A DNA stretch of 64,000 nucleotides from Arthrinium phaeospermum (lineage: Eukaryota > Ascomycota > Sordariomycetes > Amphisphaeriales > Apiosporaceae), in the NCBI GenBank assembly GCA_006503535.1, contig QYRS01000003.1, positions 1,736,001 through 1,800,000 on the forward strand, written 5' to 3'. Made by a program: the position numbers and the translations under genes. The notes beneath the pieces were generated by a model. It saw only the letters and a list, made by a program, of their open reading frames with translations. It had not been told where the DNA came from and searched no databases. Positions 1 to 12,200 of this stretch are shown here, piece by piece (position 1 is the stretch's first letter; the number at the start of each line of letters is the position of its first letter).

Positions 1-1139
1 GATCTCATCAACCGTATCGACAGCCTGGCCGACTACCAGCAAGTCATAGAGTGCGGCACCGCCTTGGAGCGTGCCTTGGACGACATCCGCACCGTGGTAC
101 CTCGAATACTGCCTGCCACCCCTGAGGAGAGGAACAAGAATTGGGCAATCCGGACAGTCTTGGACATGCACTGTCGCCGTGCGCTGTTGAACTTGTACCG
201 GCCGTTCGCATTGAGCACACCCGACGTACCTCAGCAGATCTTAGCTGCCTATCTCCGGTCTTCTGTGGCCTTCCTTACCTACCTCGACGACCTGGATCCA
301 AGCACGGAAAGCTACACACAGCTCTGGCATAGCCATAATCTCGTCTTTCGGCAAGACATACTGCAAGCCGCGCTGAGCGTCTGCTACTACATCAAGCACA
401 TCATCGCCGCCAATAACGGCAATAACAACAGTAGCCATACCAAAAACAACGCGGCAACGACACTCCACCCGACCATCTGGCACCCGACACGGACGCAGCC
501 CGAGACGATCGAGGAGGCATGTCTGCTCGCGTCGGAGAGCTCCATCGCACTTGCGCTGCCACGCCTTGTCCGCGTGGTCGAGAACGCCTTTAACTCCAGT
601 GTCCGACGCATCCGTGAGATCGGCACCGACCTGAAAGACCTCGTTATCCTGACGGTGACGCTGAGCGTCTGCCGCGGCGGTTCCGTCCAGGAGGTGCAGA
701 AGCGAGCTCTTGATGGACTCCAGGTCATCATCGATACAGGGCTGCAGTCTATGCAGACGAGCCACGAGGCCATTGCCTCGCTTCCTGTAAGTGAATTTTC
801 TCGATCCTTGCTTCGATTCAGTTTATTTCTTCTTCGGACTTTGGTCTAAGAAAGAAATCATCTGTTTCTGAAATGCATATTTGTCTTTCACGGTAGCTAA
901 CCAGTGGAGACGCAGACGCCCATGTCTTTGACAACTATGCAGACGCCTCCAGGTTTTGTCAATCCTGTGCAACCTTTTATCCTGAACGATGAACTTCCGA
1001 ACGTGGTAAGTACTTGAATGAACAGCACTCTCGCAAAGTTGTGTGTGTGACTATTGCTGACATGCTTCAGATACCCGATGATTTTGCGATGTGGGATATG
1101 GAGTTCTGGCAGCCGCTGTTGCAAAACGGCACCATGTGA
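1..1139 (+). CDS. Fungal transcription factor, C-terminal part (5' end outside window)
   Basis: The reading frame is open from base 1, so the N-terminus, including any zinc cluster, lies upstream of the window. Three exons fit: 1-786, about 916-1005 (910 is an equally in-frame acceptor) and 1071-1139. The second intron has clear GTAAGT/CAG borders. The first donor is GTAAGT, but its acceptor is chosen by frame only. The visible protein is helical, with segments such as CRRALLNLYRPFA and ESSIALALPRLVRVVE. These resemble the middle and C-terminal regulatory region of fungal Zn2Cys6 regulators. An Asn-rich low-complexity patch lies near codon 138. The short acidic and aromatic tail (DFAMWDMEFW) resembles an activation tail. 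It converges on the sugar transporter downstream. The family assignment is an inference because the DNA-binding domain is not visible. Confidence 0.7.
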
Positions 1140-1497
1140 ACCCTTTAGCTACGGCGTTGGTTGGTATAATTGAGTTGACAGGTGCCAGCGACGGTCTGAT
1201 TTAGGTTAGAAAAGGGGAGGGGAGTATGGGTGCATCCCCCCATGCCTTGGTGTTGGTTTAATCATCGACATTTTATCACCGCCAAGAATCACATACACCA
1301 TCTAGATGCACATGAAGTCCGTGTGCATACCTTAATTAATGAATAATACCACATTCGCTATTTATATGGGACCAGTTGGATATACATACAAGCCCAGGAT
1401 TCGTTATATTCGAGTCCACCCGTCAGCTCTTCCTAGGGATATGCCCTGCTTTTTGCTTGCTCAGATATCCCGTACATCTTGTAAACATGTATCCAAC
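1140..1497. other. Convergent intergenic region
   Basis: Non-coding stretch between the stop codons of the transcription factor (+) and the sugar transporter (-). It should hold both 3' untranslated regions. I see no gene or repeat in it. Confidence 0.6.
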
Positions 1498-3675
1498 CTA
1501 GTGTGCAGTATCTGTAATGTCCACGGTGTGCGTCTTGAACTTTCTCGCTGGCACGTTTTGCGCAAAGAGGATATCGAGTTCTTCGTACGTCCGCCCAGCA
1601 GTCTGAAGTCGTGGGTGTCAGAACCAGTATCAGGTAGCACAGACGAGATCCAGAAGGATGATCTAGACTCACCTCAGGCACGCGGAAGAAGGCCCAGACG
1701 TAGCAGAGGGCAGCGAGACCCCCGAAGAAGAAGCCTAGTTTCCCTTGCATATTGGCCTTTATTTTTCACAAGTCAGAGCGTCAGCCATCACAAAACGACG
1801 TCTTCCCTTTGTTATTTTGGGGGGCGTTTTTTTTTCCCCTTCTTACCTCGTCGGGATTGATCATATACGGAATGGCCACTGTCATGGCGATGCCGACGAG
1901 CGCCTGGGCCGCCGTGGCGACGGCGATGGTCTTGGACCGGACGCGGGTGGCGGAGCACTCGCCCAGGATGGTGAAGCAGACGGGCCCCACGGAGAGGTCG
2001 TAGGCGAAGTTCCAGACGAGCATGAGTGAGGACTCGGCCCAGGCCACCCCCGCGGGGCGGCCGGGGATGCAGTCCAGGATGCCGATGAGGAGCTGCAGAA
2101 CCACCAGCGCCGAGAGGCCGTGGAGGTAGATGGTGCGCCGGCCGAAGCGGGTCAGGAGGTACCACGAGATGATGGTGGCGACGAATCCGACGGCTGAGAA
2201 TGTTGCAAGGTGTGGTGACGCGGATCAGTATTTTATGTCTACTTTATCTATACCGTCCATATACGTTACAGTCGAACTCACCTAAGAACCCGATGCCCAT
2301 GTCAAAAGCCTTGTCGGTCGGAAGCCCGGCCTTTTGAATGTCTTGATGTCAGCATTGACACATGAACTCAGGGGTTTGATAACGGGGGTAGAGTTGGGGG
2401 TTCAAGAGAAGTAAGAAAGGGGTGATGGGGATGGGTGGCTGCTTCGAGAACTTAGTCTGCTACTAACCAATTTGAAGAAATAGGTCCCATAGTTAATGAG
2501 GTAGATGCCTGTATTGCAGAGATGAGCGACTATGTCCAATTTCAATGGGTAGGATCAGGGGATGAAGGCGTACCGGAAAGTACTTGTATACTGTAAACGC
2601 CAATCGAGATCTCCGTCCGGCGCGCATTCACGGTCCGGAAACAGTCGCGGTAGGTGCTGCCCGCCTCGATCTCCTGCTCGAGGCGGTCCGTCTCGGTGAT
2701 GACGGCCAGGGTCGCGGCCACGTCGACCTGCTTGGAGGCCAGGCGGCGGAGGGCGTGCTCGGCCTCGGCGAAGCGGCCGCGGCGGACCAGCCACCAGGGG
2801 CTCTCGGGCACGAAGAACATGCCGGGGACGATGACGGCGACCCAGAACCACTGCAGGGCGAAGGGGATGCTGTAGGCCCAGTGGTCGCCCAGCTTCGAGG
2901 TTCCCGCCGTGACGCCGTTGGCGAGCAGCTGGCCCATGACGAAGCACAGGTTCGTGTAGCTCGTCAGGACGCCGCGCAGGGCCAGTGGGCACACCTCGGA
3001 CGCGTACGCGGGCGCGATGACGACGTAGCAGCCCAGCACGAGGCCGCCCAGCAGCTCGCCGGCCAGGAGCACCGGCAGCGACCGCGCGAAGAACTGGATG
3101 AAGATGAGCCCGCCCGTGAGCACGACGCAGACGCCGAAGGTCCGTTTGCGGCCGAACAGCTCCATGGGGTACGCCGAGATGAGAGCGCCGACTACTTGAC
3201 CAATGGGGTTTCCCATGGATAGGCCCGTCTGCCAGGGAGCACCTTTTGGGGTTCACTAAGTAAGTCACTGTCCACATTGCAGGAGGATATAACTATTGTA
3301 TATTGTAGGTATACTTACTAATGATATACTTATGAAACGAATCGACATTGTCAGATCCAGATAGCTTATACTCCCAAAGTGGCCGAGAGAAGAATGGATT
3401 CGGCACATGCTTATGCTTACCTCTCCTTCATACTGGTAGCCAAAATCTGCGGCAAATTGCGGCGTCGCATACAAGTTGCCCAGGAGCTGCGGGTCGAAGG
3501 CGAGCATGATGACGCCGATGGAGACAAACATGGACCAGCCAACGGCGGCCGGGTAGAGCTTGACAGCCTGCCAGAATTCGAGGCTATGCTCGTGCTGGAT
3601 GGCCTCGGCAAGGACGACATGGTCGGTGGTGGTGCCACCACGCTTGGGGTCATCCGCCGGGTCGACTTTGGCCAT
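1498..3675 (-). CDS. MFS sugar transporter, MAL/alpha-glucoside permease type
   Basis: A 12-helix plasma-membrane sugar:proton symporter of the major facilitator family. Family motifs in order: TGLSMGNPIGQVVGA, PMELFGRKRTFG (loop 2-3 signature), VPESPWWLVRRGRFAEAEHA, INYGTYFF, and the C-terminal RTYEELDILFAQNVPARKF, which is typical of fungal maltose/alpha-glucoside permeases. Exons on the minus strand: 3675-3421, about 3228-2574, 2508-2468, 2330-2282, 2193-1847, 1756-1673 and 602-498 of the second kilobase (1602-1498). The 41- and 49-nt exons keep frame. The start is the ATG at 3675 (GCAATGG context); the frame stays open upstream but has no ATG. The junction after 3421 is unresolved: about six residues expected before TGLSMG are not accounted for, so a micro-exon or a lesion is possible. 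The substrate is inferred from family only. Confidence 0.85.
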
Positions 3676-4612
3676 TGCGACTGGGGCAGCAGCGGTTATC
3701 AGGGTAGTTGTTGAAAACTCGGCCCCTCCACCTTCTCTAGTAGTAGTGCTCGTAGAACTACTGAACTGCAAAAATCACGAGCTCAATACACTGTTCTCGC
3801 CAATGCGCATACACGGGGCAAGCTATGTGGGTGGGTAGATACAAGAAAGCAAAAGGGCCAGGGCAAGGACTGACATTTGGCGGCGGCACGCGACAGAGGA
3901 GACATGCTGGGCGTCGTCGGTTCCTGCCTCCATTGTAGGTAGGGTGAGCATGCAAGTACTTATCCTGATGATCCTCTTTCTCCTTCCCTTATCGAATAAG
4001 CAGGCATGCCGTGCCGCGCTGCAGCCGGCGAACGTAGCCGAATTTAACCGGCACACCCACACACACACAGCAAGGAAGGACGGCTGCTGTTCCTCAGTTA
4101 TCTAAGCAAAGATTAGTATTCTCGAAAGGAGAAACCAATACGACATATCGGTCAGTGATACGGAGGATGCAGGCAGAAAACGAAGTAGTATTATTACTGG
4201 ATAAAATGGTTGGGGGGGAGGTCAAGGGGATTGGGTGATTCGATGGGAACGTTACAGCGAAGGTTGGTGGAGTAGGAGCTGTGAGGTGCAGCGGCTGGGC
4301 AGCCAAGAGCTCCTTATCCAGTCGGCAAACTCCCCTGTAGATTAAACCCCAAGACCCCAGAGTCGTTAACAGTGAATTGGCGGGGTATCATGCCCAGCCC
4401 GAACGCTAATGCAATGGATGTCTGCAGGTGATGCATGACTAAGTATATTTACATCCGCTTTTAGTTTTTATGTACTGCAAATCTGTTTACCAGCCATCTG
4501 AATATAAATAGTTCGTCGAGATTGCCCTTTATAAAGACTCAGGCTAAGGAATTTATTAGAGGGATAAGGGCAAAGTATCAAGGATGTATACCTATGGGTT
4601 GGAAGCTAGCTG
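3676..4612. other. Intergenic: transporter promoter and 3' region of rhodopsin-like gene
   Basis: No gene is supported here. It contains the promoter side of the sugar transporter, a short CA-rich tract near 4047-4068, and the 3' flank of the rhodopsin-like gene. Confidence 0.5.
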
Positions 4613-6281
4613 CTATTTGTCTCTAACTTGGGGCGACAACAACAACTTCTCCCCCGGCATGACCTTGCAAATCACAGTCCCCGAGCCCGTATCGAGCTCG
4701 ACATGCTCGAACCCGTCGAGTTCCACGTGTCTCTGCTGACCATCGATTTCGACCGACGTCAGCTGCTGATGCCAGGCCCCTTGCCCTTGCGGGCTGACGG
4801 CCGTCTGGACGTAGAAGGTAGACCCGCTGCTCCGCCTCCGCAGCGAGCTGACCCGGCTGAAGTTCGAGCCCCCCATCGTGCCGTCCCCCTTGGACATCCT
4901 CGAGGGCGCGTCGAAGTGGACGAGGAACCCGCTCTCCGGGTGGTGCCGTGGCTGTCGGGGGATGGCCCGCGGCTCCCGGAGCATCTGGAGCAGCGTCCGT
5001 CCGTCCTTTAGGAAGAACGTGGTGATGGGCAGAATGTTGGCGGCCATGATCAGAAAGTTTTGTACCATCCTGTGTCCCCCACGCCAATGTCAGCAACGAC
5101 AGCACTGTATGTGACCTAGAAAGGCGTGTCATATGTCTAAGGCAAGGTAGCTTACACTGTGAGGATTGTAGCGACTGGTTGGGGCAGAAACCTATTCTCG
5201 TGGGTGGTTAAAGAGACGAAATACATCTTCGCCATAATGGTCAGGGCGATGCTAGCGAAAAAGTTAAGACATCTCGATTAGTCATAGAACTGCTATAGGG
5301 GGAAGGGAGAGTAGTACTCTGACCACGGACTTACATCATATTCGCAACCGAAAGAAAGCAAAAGCCCCATTTCAGCCCGCGCCGTGCTGTGGTCGAGTTC
5401 TGGTGTACCACGATCAGTGTAATGAAGGCCATGTAGAACTGCGAGAACAAGTCGAAGACTTTGAAAGAGAACACTAGGTTAGTACGGGTGGTAGCCGCAG
5501 GACAAAAGGTGTCTCGAGAAGCAGAGCGCCTACTCACTGCCTTGTACGTATTCGAGACTATGCCGCGTGTGCAAAGCCCAGCACTGTCCCTCGGATCCCG
5601 GGGTCCAGAAGCCCGACATGGGCTGGCACTGGAATAGGGTGGCGGCAATAAAGGCGAAGTTGACGACGCAGATTACCAGGATCTGGATCTCGAGGACGCG
5701 CCGCCAGATGTCGTGTTGGAGGAGTGGTACTAGCGAGATGCATATCGCCGCCTTGGCGCAGGTGGCGCTGATTATCAGCCAGGGCTGCGTGAAGAAGTCG
5801 GCCTCCAGGGCGGCCTGGGGCTTGTCCCAGTTCACCGCCTCTATTATGATGAAGAGGTTACTAACGCTTCCCAACGCCTATAGCGGAGTGGGAATGACAG
5901 CATCCATGGTCAGCCAAGGAAAGCAGGCAAGAGGTGCGGAGGTAAAGGTAGGTGTGTGAACGAATAACAAGGTCGCAGACGATGAGCAAGCAATAGGATG
6001 ATGATGGGGGCGGATGTGTCAAAGATTATACAATGCTTGCGGGAGAGTAAGTGCGTGAGCGAAGAAGGAGGGGAGCGGAAAGGAGTGGTCCTCACCATGG
6101 CCAACCCGACGAAGCGGTCGCACCAGTCTGTCTCTCGCTTGTCTGCCCGGTTCACGAATATCCTCATCACACACGTCCATAGCGCGATGACATTGGTCAA
6201 AATGGACACCGCCAGCAGGATTTTCCCTTGATCCGGGGCGGTCGATAACACGTTGTCATCGTCGGGAACGGTGTCCAGCAT
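4613..6281 (-). CDS. Fungal rhodopsin-domain integral membrane protein (seven helices)
   Basis: Five exons splice in frame: 6281-6096, 5877-5538, 5458-5335, 5251-5156 and 5069-4613, about 400 residues. Seven hydrophobic segments can be read, for example ILLAVSILTNVIALWTC, LVICVVNFAFIAATLF and FLIMAANILPITTFFL. The extracellular-loop motif FQCQPMSGFWTPGSEGQCW, with paired Cys and aromatic residues, is typical of the large fungal rhodopsin-like family (the Pth11-related group without a CFEM domain). The C-terminal ~130 residues are polar and cytosolic-looking, with a Ser/Arg-rich patch (SRVSSLRRRSSGS) that could be phosphorylated. The start at 6281 is the first in-frame ATG; the frame is open upstream without one, so a 5' exon is possible. 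Ligand and signalling role are unknown. Confidence 0.8.
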
Positions 6282-7823
6282 GATGGCATAAAGGACAGTA
6301 GTAACCACCAAGTGTATGCTCGAAGGGAGGGTTGATGACGGTCAGGAATTGGGTCACGTCGATGATGAGCTAGTTGTGCTGAAGGCTCCAGATTATTCAT
6401 GTGCCGGGTCTGGTTATTGCGTGGTTTTAGGTGTGTATGTGTGGATGGCAGACGGTACTCTCTGCTTTCAAAGTCGTCGATCTTGTTTATACGGCGATCT
6501 TCGCCCTGTTTCTAAAGTGTATGGACCGAAACACCCCCCTGGTGAGATGGCCGAATGTGAGAGGAAGAAGAAAAGAAGAGCCGCCGGTCAAGATTCTATA
6601 TAATCCACGCTTTGCCGACCTTTTCGGAAGGAAAAAAAAAGAATAGACTTTGGGGCAACACATCAACCACGGCCCTTGGTGTGTATGCACGCTTGGCTCG
6701 GGATGGCCTAGAAACAGGTCGCAGTCGTGGGTAGGGATCGGTATCAGTGCAGGTGATGGATAATCTAACCCAAATATAGTCCCCATCTGAGGCCGTCCCT
6801 CTCTTCACTTCTCGCCCAGAGACTGCTCGTATCCCGCCCGGGCTAGACCAACCAACAGCCCTACTTTATTGGGTTTCGGCTCTCGAGCCAGTGAGGGTAC
6901 GTCCCATGCTCACGTATTCCACCAGGACGGATACTGTGGACACGCGATGCCTGTTCATCGTCATAGAGTTGATTGAGACTGGCCATACATGGTAGGAGGC
7001 CAGGAGCGAGTCCCAACGGGATCCAAGGGGACCCAAGGGGGCGGTGCCGTGGAGTTATTTGTCACCAATGTGTCTTGGTTATCTGCCGTTGCGGTATCTG
7101 TCCCTGATGTTGCAGCCAATTAAGGTTTCGGTAGTCAACACGTTGCCGCATGGATGACCCCTGTAGAGTGTGTATAGCATGTCCGGTTTAAGGGGCCGTG
7201 TCTGGGCTATTCGTCGCCGATTGTCGTCAGTGCCGGCAATTTGGTGTGCATTTGGAACCCAATAAGTCCGGGGAGCTGTCGGACGCACGAGCGCTGCTTC
7301 ACAAATCGCCGCCTGTCGTTTAGACAAGCAATACTTCCCCATCCAACCGTCAAAACACTTTGGCCGCGGGCGGACGAACAATGCCAAATACGACAAGTAT
7401 TCCGAGACTCGAATGTGGGGGATCGTATTATGCAGGACCCAAGCAGGCTTTTTGACAGGCAGGTTGCCTGATCTTAGGTTTGCACGCATGACAAGGCAAT
7501 GCATTAATGCTTCGGTTGGGGTGTCGAGGTGTGCAAGAGCTGTCGGCGTTTGATCGACCCCTGCACCAGAGGCTATTAAAGGAAAACCCAGGATTCATCC
7601 CCACAAAAGTACTGGCCGTCTCATCTCGTGTCTGATGACGTTTCCAGACGATAAGCGTCCATCGCAATGAGTCGCTCTTCACGTGTTGCGATGCCAAAGG
7701 GGACGGGGAACTGGGGCTACATAGGCATAGATAGGTCGGTAAAGGGAACGGTTTGCTGGCATTGAGGCTACAACCAAGCGAGGGTATAAATTACATACTT
7801 TGGGACTCGTCACACTACTGCTT
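6282..7823. other. Intergenic, no gene seen
   Basis: About 1.5 kb upstream of the rhodopsin-like gene and downstream of the thiolase gene. Only short chance frames are present. Several GGGATCC/AAGGGG-type purine runs occur near 7010-7040. I find no RNA gene. Confidence 0.5.
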
Positions 7824-9262
7824 CTAGAATCTGGCCTCAACCTTCTTCAAGGTATCTTGCAATGCCCAAGCACTTGACTTGCTCTTGCTGCGAACGGCTG
7901 CTGCTTGGGCTGCGGTGAAGCCTTTGGCTTCGATAGCAGGGTTGTAGCCCAGCTGGTTAATCCTGCCGATCGTGGCGGAGTCCAGCTTCGGCGCCTCACT
8001 CCGGTCTGGTCGGCAATAGACAGTCACAACAGCGGCTCCCCCCAGCCCCAAATTATGTTGCAGCGCATATTTGGTGTGGGGGAAGTCTCGATTGTTGGCC
8101 CATCCCCTGAGATGCCAAACTAGCTCGGCGCATTGCGCAATACCAGTAGCACCGAGAGGGTGGCCCTTCGATATCAGACCACCGGAGGGATTGATGACCA
8201 TCTTGCCGCCATAAGTGATATCGCCATTCCGTACCATCTCGTGGGCCTTGCCCTTCTCGCAGAGACCGAGCGCATCGATGGTGATCATCTCGTTCGCAGA
8301 GAAACAGTCGTGGAGCTCGCACACCTGGCAGTCGCCGGGAGTGACACCTGCCTCAGCCAGAGCAGTCTTTGCTGCGTAGCTAGACATCTCGAAGCCCATC
8401 AGATCAATCGAGCTCTTCGAGAACAGGCTCGGGGCATCAGTCGCAAGGCATTGGCCAGCGATGAGGACTGCACGGTCCTTCAGGTGCGGCCTGGCATCAA
8501 GGAATTCCTGTGAGACCAAGACGGCCGCGGCACCGCCATCCGAGGTAGGGCAGCACTGCAGCTTAGTAAGAGGTTCGTGGATCATGGGCGCCTTCATGAT
8601 CTGCTCATGTGTGTAGACGTCTTGGAACTGCGAGTAGGGGTTCTTGCCCGAGTGCAGGTGGTTAATGCGGCCAATCTCGGCGAAATCTTCCGGTTTAGCG
8701 CCATACCTGCGGCGGTGCTGTGTTAGGGGCTATGTAATTCATCACGCGTCGGGGGAGGCAGAACCTACTTCTCCATGTACTCCCGGCCTGCATTGCCGAA
8801 CATCTGAGCTGCGCCGGGGGCATTGGTGATTCCTCTGGTCTGGGCCATCATCATGCCGGTCGTGCCGGTGGGGTTCTCTCTGTCATTGAAGAAGCTCTGG
8901 AGACTGCCGGGCATCATCTTCTCAAAGCCGACCACCATGATGCAGTCAGCACCGCCATAGGCAATGGTGGTTCTGGCCATGGCAAGACCGGTCGAGCCGG
9001 TTGAGCAGTTGTTGTTCACGTTGACAATGGGGATCTGGGTCATGCCAAACTGGTAGAAGACTCGCTGGCCGCAGGTCGAATCGCCGTAGCAGTAGCAGGC
9101 AATGCCCTGCTCGACATCATCGTAGTTGATCTGAGCATCCAGCATGGCTTTGACGCCAGCTTCGAAGCCAAGCTCGGTGTAGTCGACCTTTCCGCGAGGC
9201 TTGATGAACTTGGTCATGCCCACGCCCAGGACGTAGACGGGGGCTTTCTGTTTGGACGGCAT
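7824..9262 (-). CDS. SCP-x type thiolase (sterol carrier protein thiolase domain)
   Basis: Two exons, 9262-8769 and 8706-7824, encode about 458 residues. The fold is that of thiolases related to the N-terminal domain of sterol carrier protein x, which cleave 3-oxoacyl-CoA in peroxisomes. The nucleophilic Cys86 lies in NNNCSTGSTGL. The C-terminal active-site motifs ELHDCFSANEM and GGLISKGHPLGATG are intact, so the enzyme should be active. The SCP2 lipid-binding domain found at the C-terminus of animal SCP-x is absent; the protein ends after the thiolase domain. The last three residues are ARF, close to but not matching the usual peroxisomal signal. The ATG at 9262 is the first in the frame. 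Peroxisomal location is inferred from family. Confidence 0.9.
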
Positions 9263-12200
9263 CGCGATTGCCTGGCACTTGGTGCTGAACTTGAGAGACA
9301 AAACAAGCAGATGGCGTGTTCGCGGTGGAGTGGCAAGTGTGTCTCAATTGATGCCGCGATGTTTCGCTGTCGAAATCCGGGGTAATGAGTGAGGCTAAAT
9401 ATCTAGCTGCACGGGTATTGATTTATTACGGTAGATGGTTCGTTTTGACCCGCTGGCCGCTACCCCATGGAATCTGGGCGGTGATGCAGAGGGGTTTGCC
9501 CGTTGAACAGGAAAGCGCGGGGAAGAGCATGGACCGAGGCATTGTCCAATTCGGTCATAGTGCAAGTCGCGGAGTCACTCTGATACTGCTGTACTGACGA
9601 AGCGACCTTTGGTGCAACTACACTAATAAAGCACCAAGCACCTGCCTCGAATGCACACCGCGGCCGCTAATATCCCCGTCTGCGAAACATGCAAATCATT
9701 CCCTGTTGGCTGCCGAGGTGCTCATGTTAAGCTTCATGCATGTAAGTATGCGCTGTGGAAGAGGCGTGCGGGGCGGCAATTGACAAAAAGCTCGGGGAAT
9801 GAACTCGGGCGATTTTTACCCCTTCTGCTTCTACCAAGTCCTGTGGACAGGTCGTCGTCCATCTGTCGCTATTGGTGAACAGTATGTAAACAGCATACCT
9901 TATTTGTCCGCCCGGGATACATTGACATACAGCGCTTACAGGATGAATCCCGGAGCATGTCAGATTCTTGATGCCCGGGCAGAACTGGCTGCAGATCTTC
10001 TCCTGCCAGCATGTATGTAGAAAGCCGATGCCTCCCGAGGTTAAGCCGCACAGCTTACCTAATCCGACCCGCTTGCCAAAAGACCAGGGCTGCGGGCGCG
10101 CCCACCGTTTTTGGCACGACTGCCACAAAGGGGAAAGTGCCTGCCAATAGATCTATGGTGATGATAGATTGAGTGAGATGCAGTGATGCACTAGCACTGA
10201 CAAGTCAGGTCCCCACTCCGCGCCTAGAGCTAGTCCTCGACATATCTCCCTATACTATATAGATGCATATACTCGTCAAAAGACAATAATCAACGGATCG
10301 AGTCGAGACCTCGCTGAGAAGAAGCCCGGAATTTTCTCGATTAGCGCAACCTTATTATCAGATCCTGGCCATCGAAGGATGGGGATACTCTGCCTCAACA
10401 GGTCGTAACTCACACGAGCTCCCCCGGGTCCTTTCTCAGATTTCCCAACCTTTTGTATAGAAGTTGGCGGTCTCTCGCGGCATGATTCGCATGCACCACA
10501 GGCCAAATACGCAGGCCCCCTGGCCTTGCCCAGAGCTGACGGAGGACTTTTCAGGGATCTCGAGATTCCCAGTCTGCCAGTCTTGCTCGTTTTCCACCTC
10601 CCTGGTTTCGTGGCTCCATCGTACCATTGATCGCAAGACCCAAGACCCCACATGGTACATACTGCACATGAGAACCTTTGTGGCCTTTTCATTTCGATAC
10701 TGTGTTATCCTCCATTTCTATGCTAATTCCGTTATAGCTTAGTCTGGCAGTATACCGCAAGGATTGGCCGGGGTCTTCTCCGTCTTGAAAGCGCTTAACG
10801 CAACGCATCTGTTCTGTTCAGGTGGCAGCGGAACTTGCCACTACGAGACCGGGTATGGGTTTGCATACTGTCGCTCATATTACGAGAGAAATAATAGAAC
10901 CGGGGCGTCCCGCGGATGCTAGGTGGCGAGGTGGCCTGCAGACATGGTCTCAGGTGTACCAAACATGAAATGCATAGACACGGGAGCGCTATGCTCAAAT
11001 ATTGGTGTAAGCGTAACCGTGTCTCCCGTAGTATACCTGCTCAGATAGGTTGGCCAGGTTGGCAGTCCCCCAAATGACACAACTTAGTGTAAAACACATG
11101 CTGGCCTGACTCAATCGTACCAAGAACTTAGAAGACTCCGATACCTGCCTAGCTCCATTCCTACCCGCGATACCGGCAATTCATATAGAAGAGGGTCTGC
11201 GAGTTACGCCATCCGTGGATACTTTCCCGATATCCAACTGCTAATGTTATCACCGAAATTCGATGCTCACTAATACAGTTCCTCTCCGGACTTTACGCGC
11301 TGCACGGCACCGGAGCCGGTCTAGCTGAGTCATGTTCAGAGCTCAAGCCTCAGGGTGAATTCGAATGATAGGTCTTTTCGAGATGACACCTAGGACACAA
11401 TACTGTAGTAGTAGCACTCAGAAGTGGATTCAGCCCTAGCCTTGGGACTTCTTGGGCACTAGGACGCGAGACGGGGGAAAGCAAATATCTTCTGTGCAAC
11501 CTCCAAGGTACCCTGTTTCCTTTGCCTTGGGTGGGCTTGCTTTTCCAGCGGCTCAGCGTGGTGGTTTGATTGGTGATGCCCGCGCGGACAGAATCCGAAA
11601 TCTATTGTCCAATCAGGACACCCAGCTCTAAGCGAGCTGGACACTCTGCTGTGCTACATGTTAGGCTTATTCTGTGGCTGATAAGGACAGCCAAGTCCAT
11701 GCAAAGAAGATGAAGCCCAAGGCATCCGGAGTCACGGTCTTCTCGCTCTAGGGTTCATCGGCTCGACTCTGGTGCGGGTTGTAGTTTACGGTTACACGAA
11801 TCAGAGTCCCCCCCCCCTGAGATGCAAACGCACCAATCAAGAGTCCGCGATCCCTAAAAGCCTCGATAGATTGAAGTATTTAATCTCTCCTTGTAGCAGT
11901 CCCCGGTTAGTACATATGCATGCGACACTATTGGTGGATCAGCCGAAGCGGAACGAGGTCCCGAAGACTTACAGCGTGTGCAGGCGAGAGTTTTGCAGAA
12001 CCGACAGGTTCCAAGCGGAGCCGGAGGCGCCTCCGCCAACAGAGTTCAAGGTTCATTTCATCCTTTGTAAGGCTGGCTGTGTCCGCCCGCCATCTCTTCT
12101 GCACGCACAAAACCCAACCCTATTCCGACATCGTTCTTGTCACTCGGCTTCTGTCTTTTAACCACCGCTTCTCGTCCAGCCTTCGGAATATCCGGGACAG

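Noticed and set aside
10276..10692. 138-codon minus-strand frame with several cysteines
   Set aside because: The Cys spacing does not match Zn2Cys6 or another known cluster, an overlapping same-strand frame exists, and no intron or homologous motif supports it.
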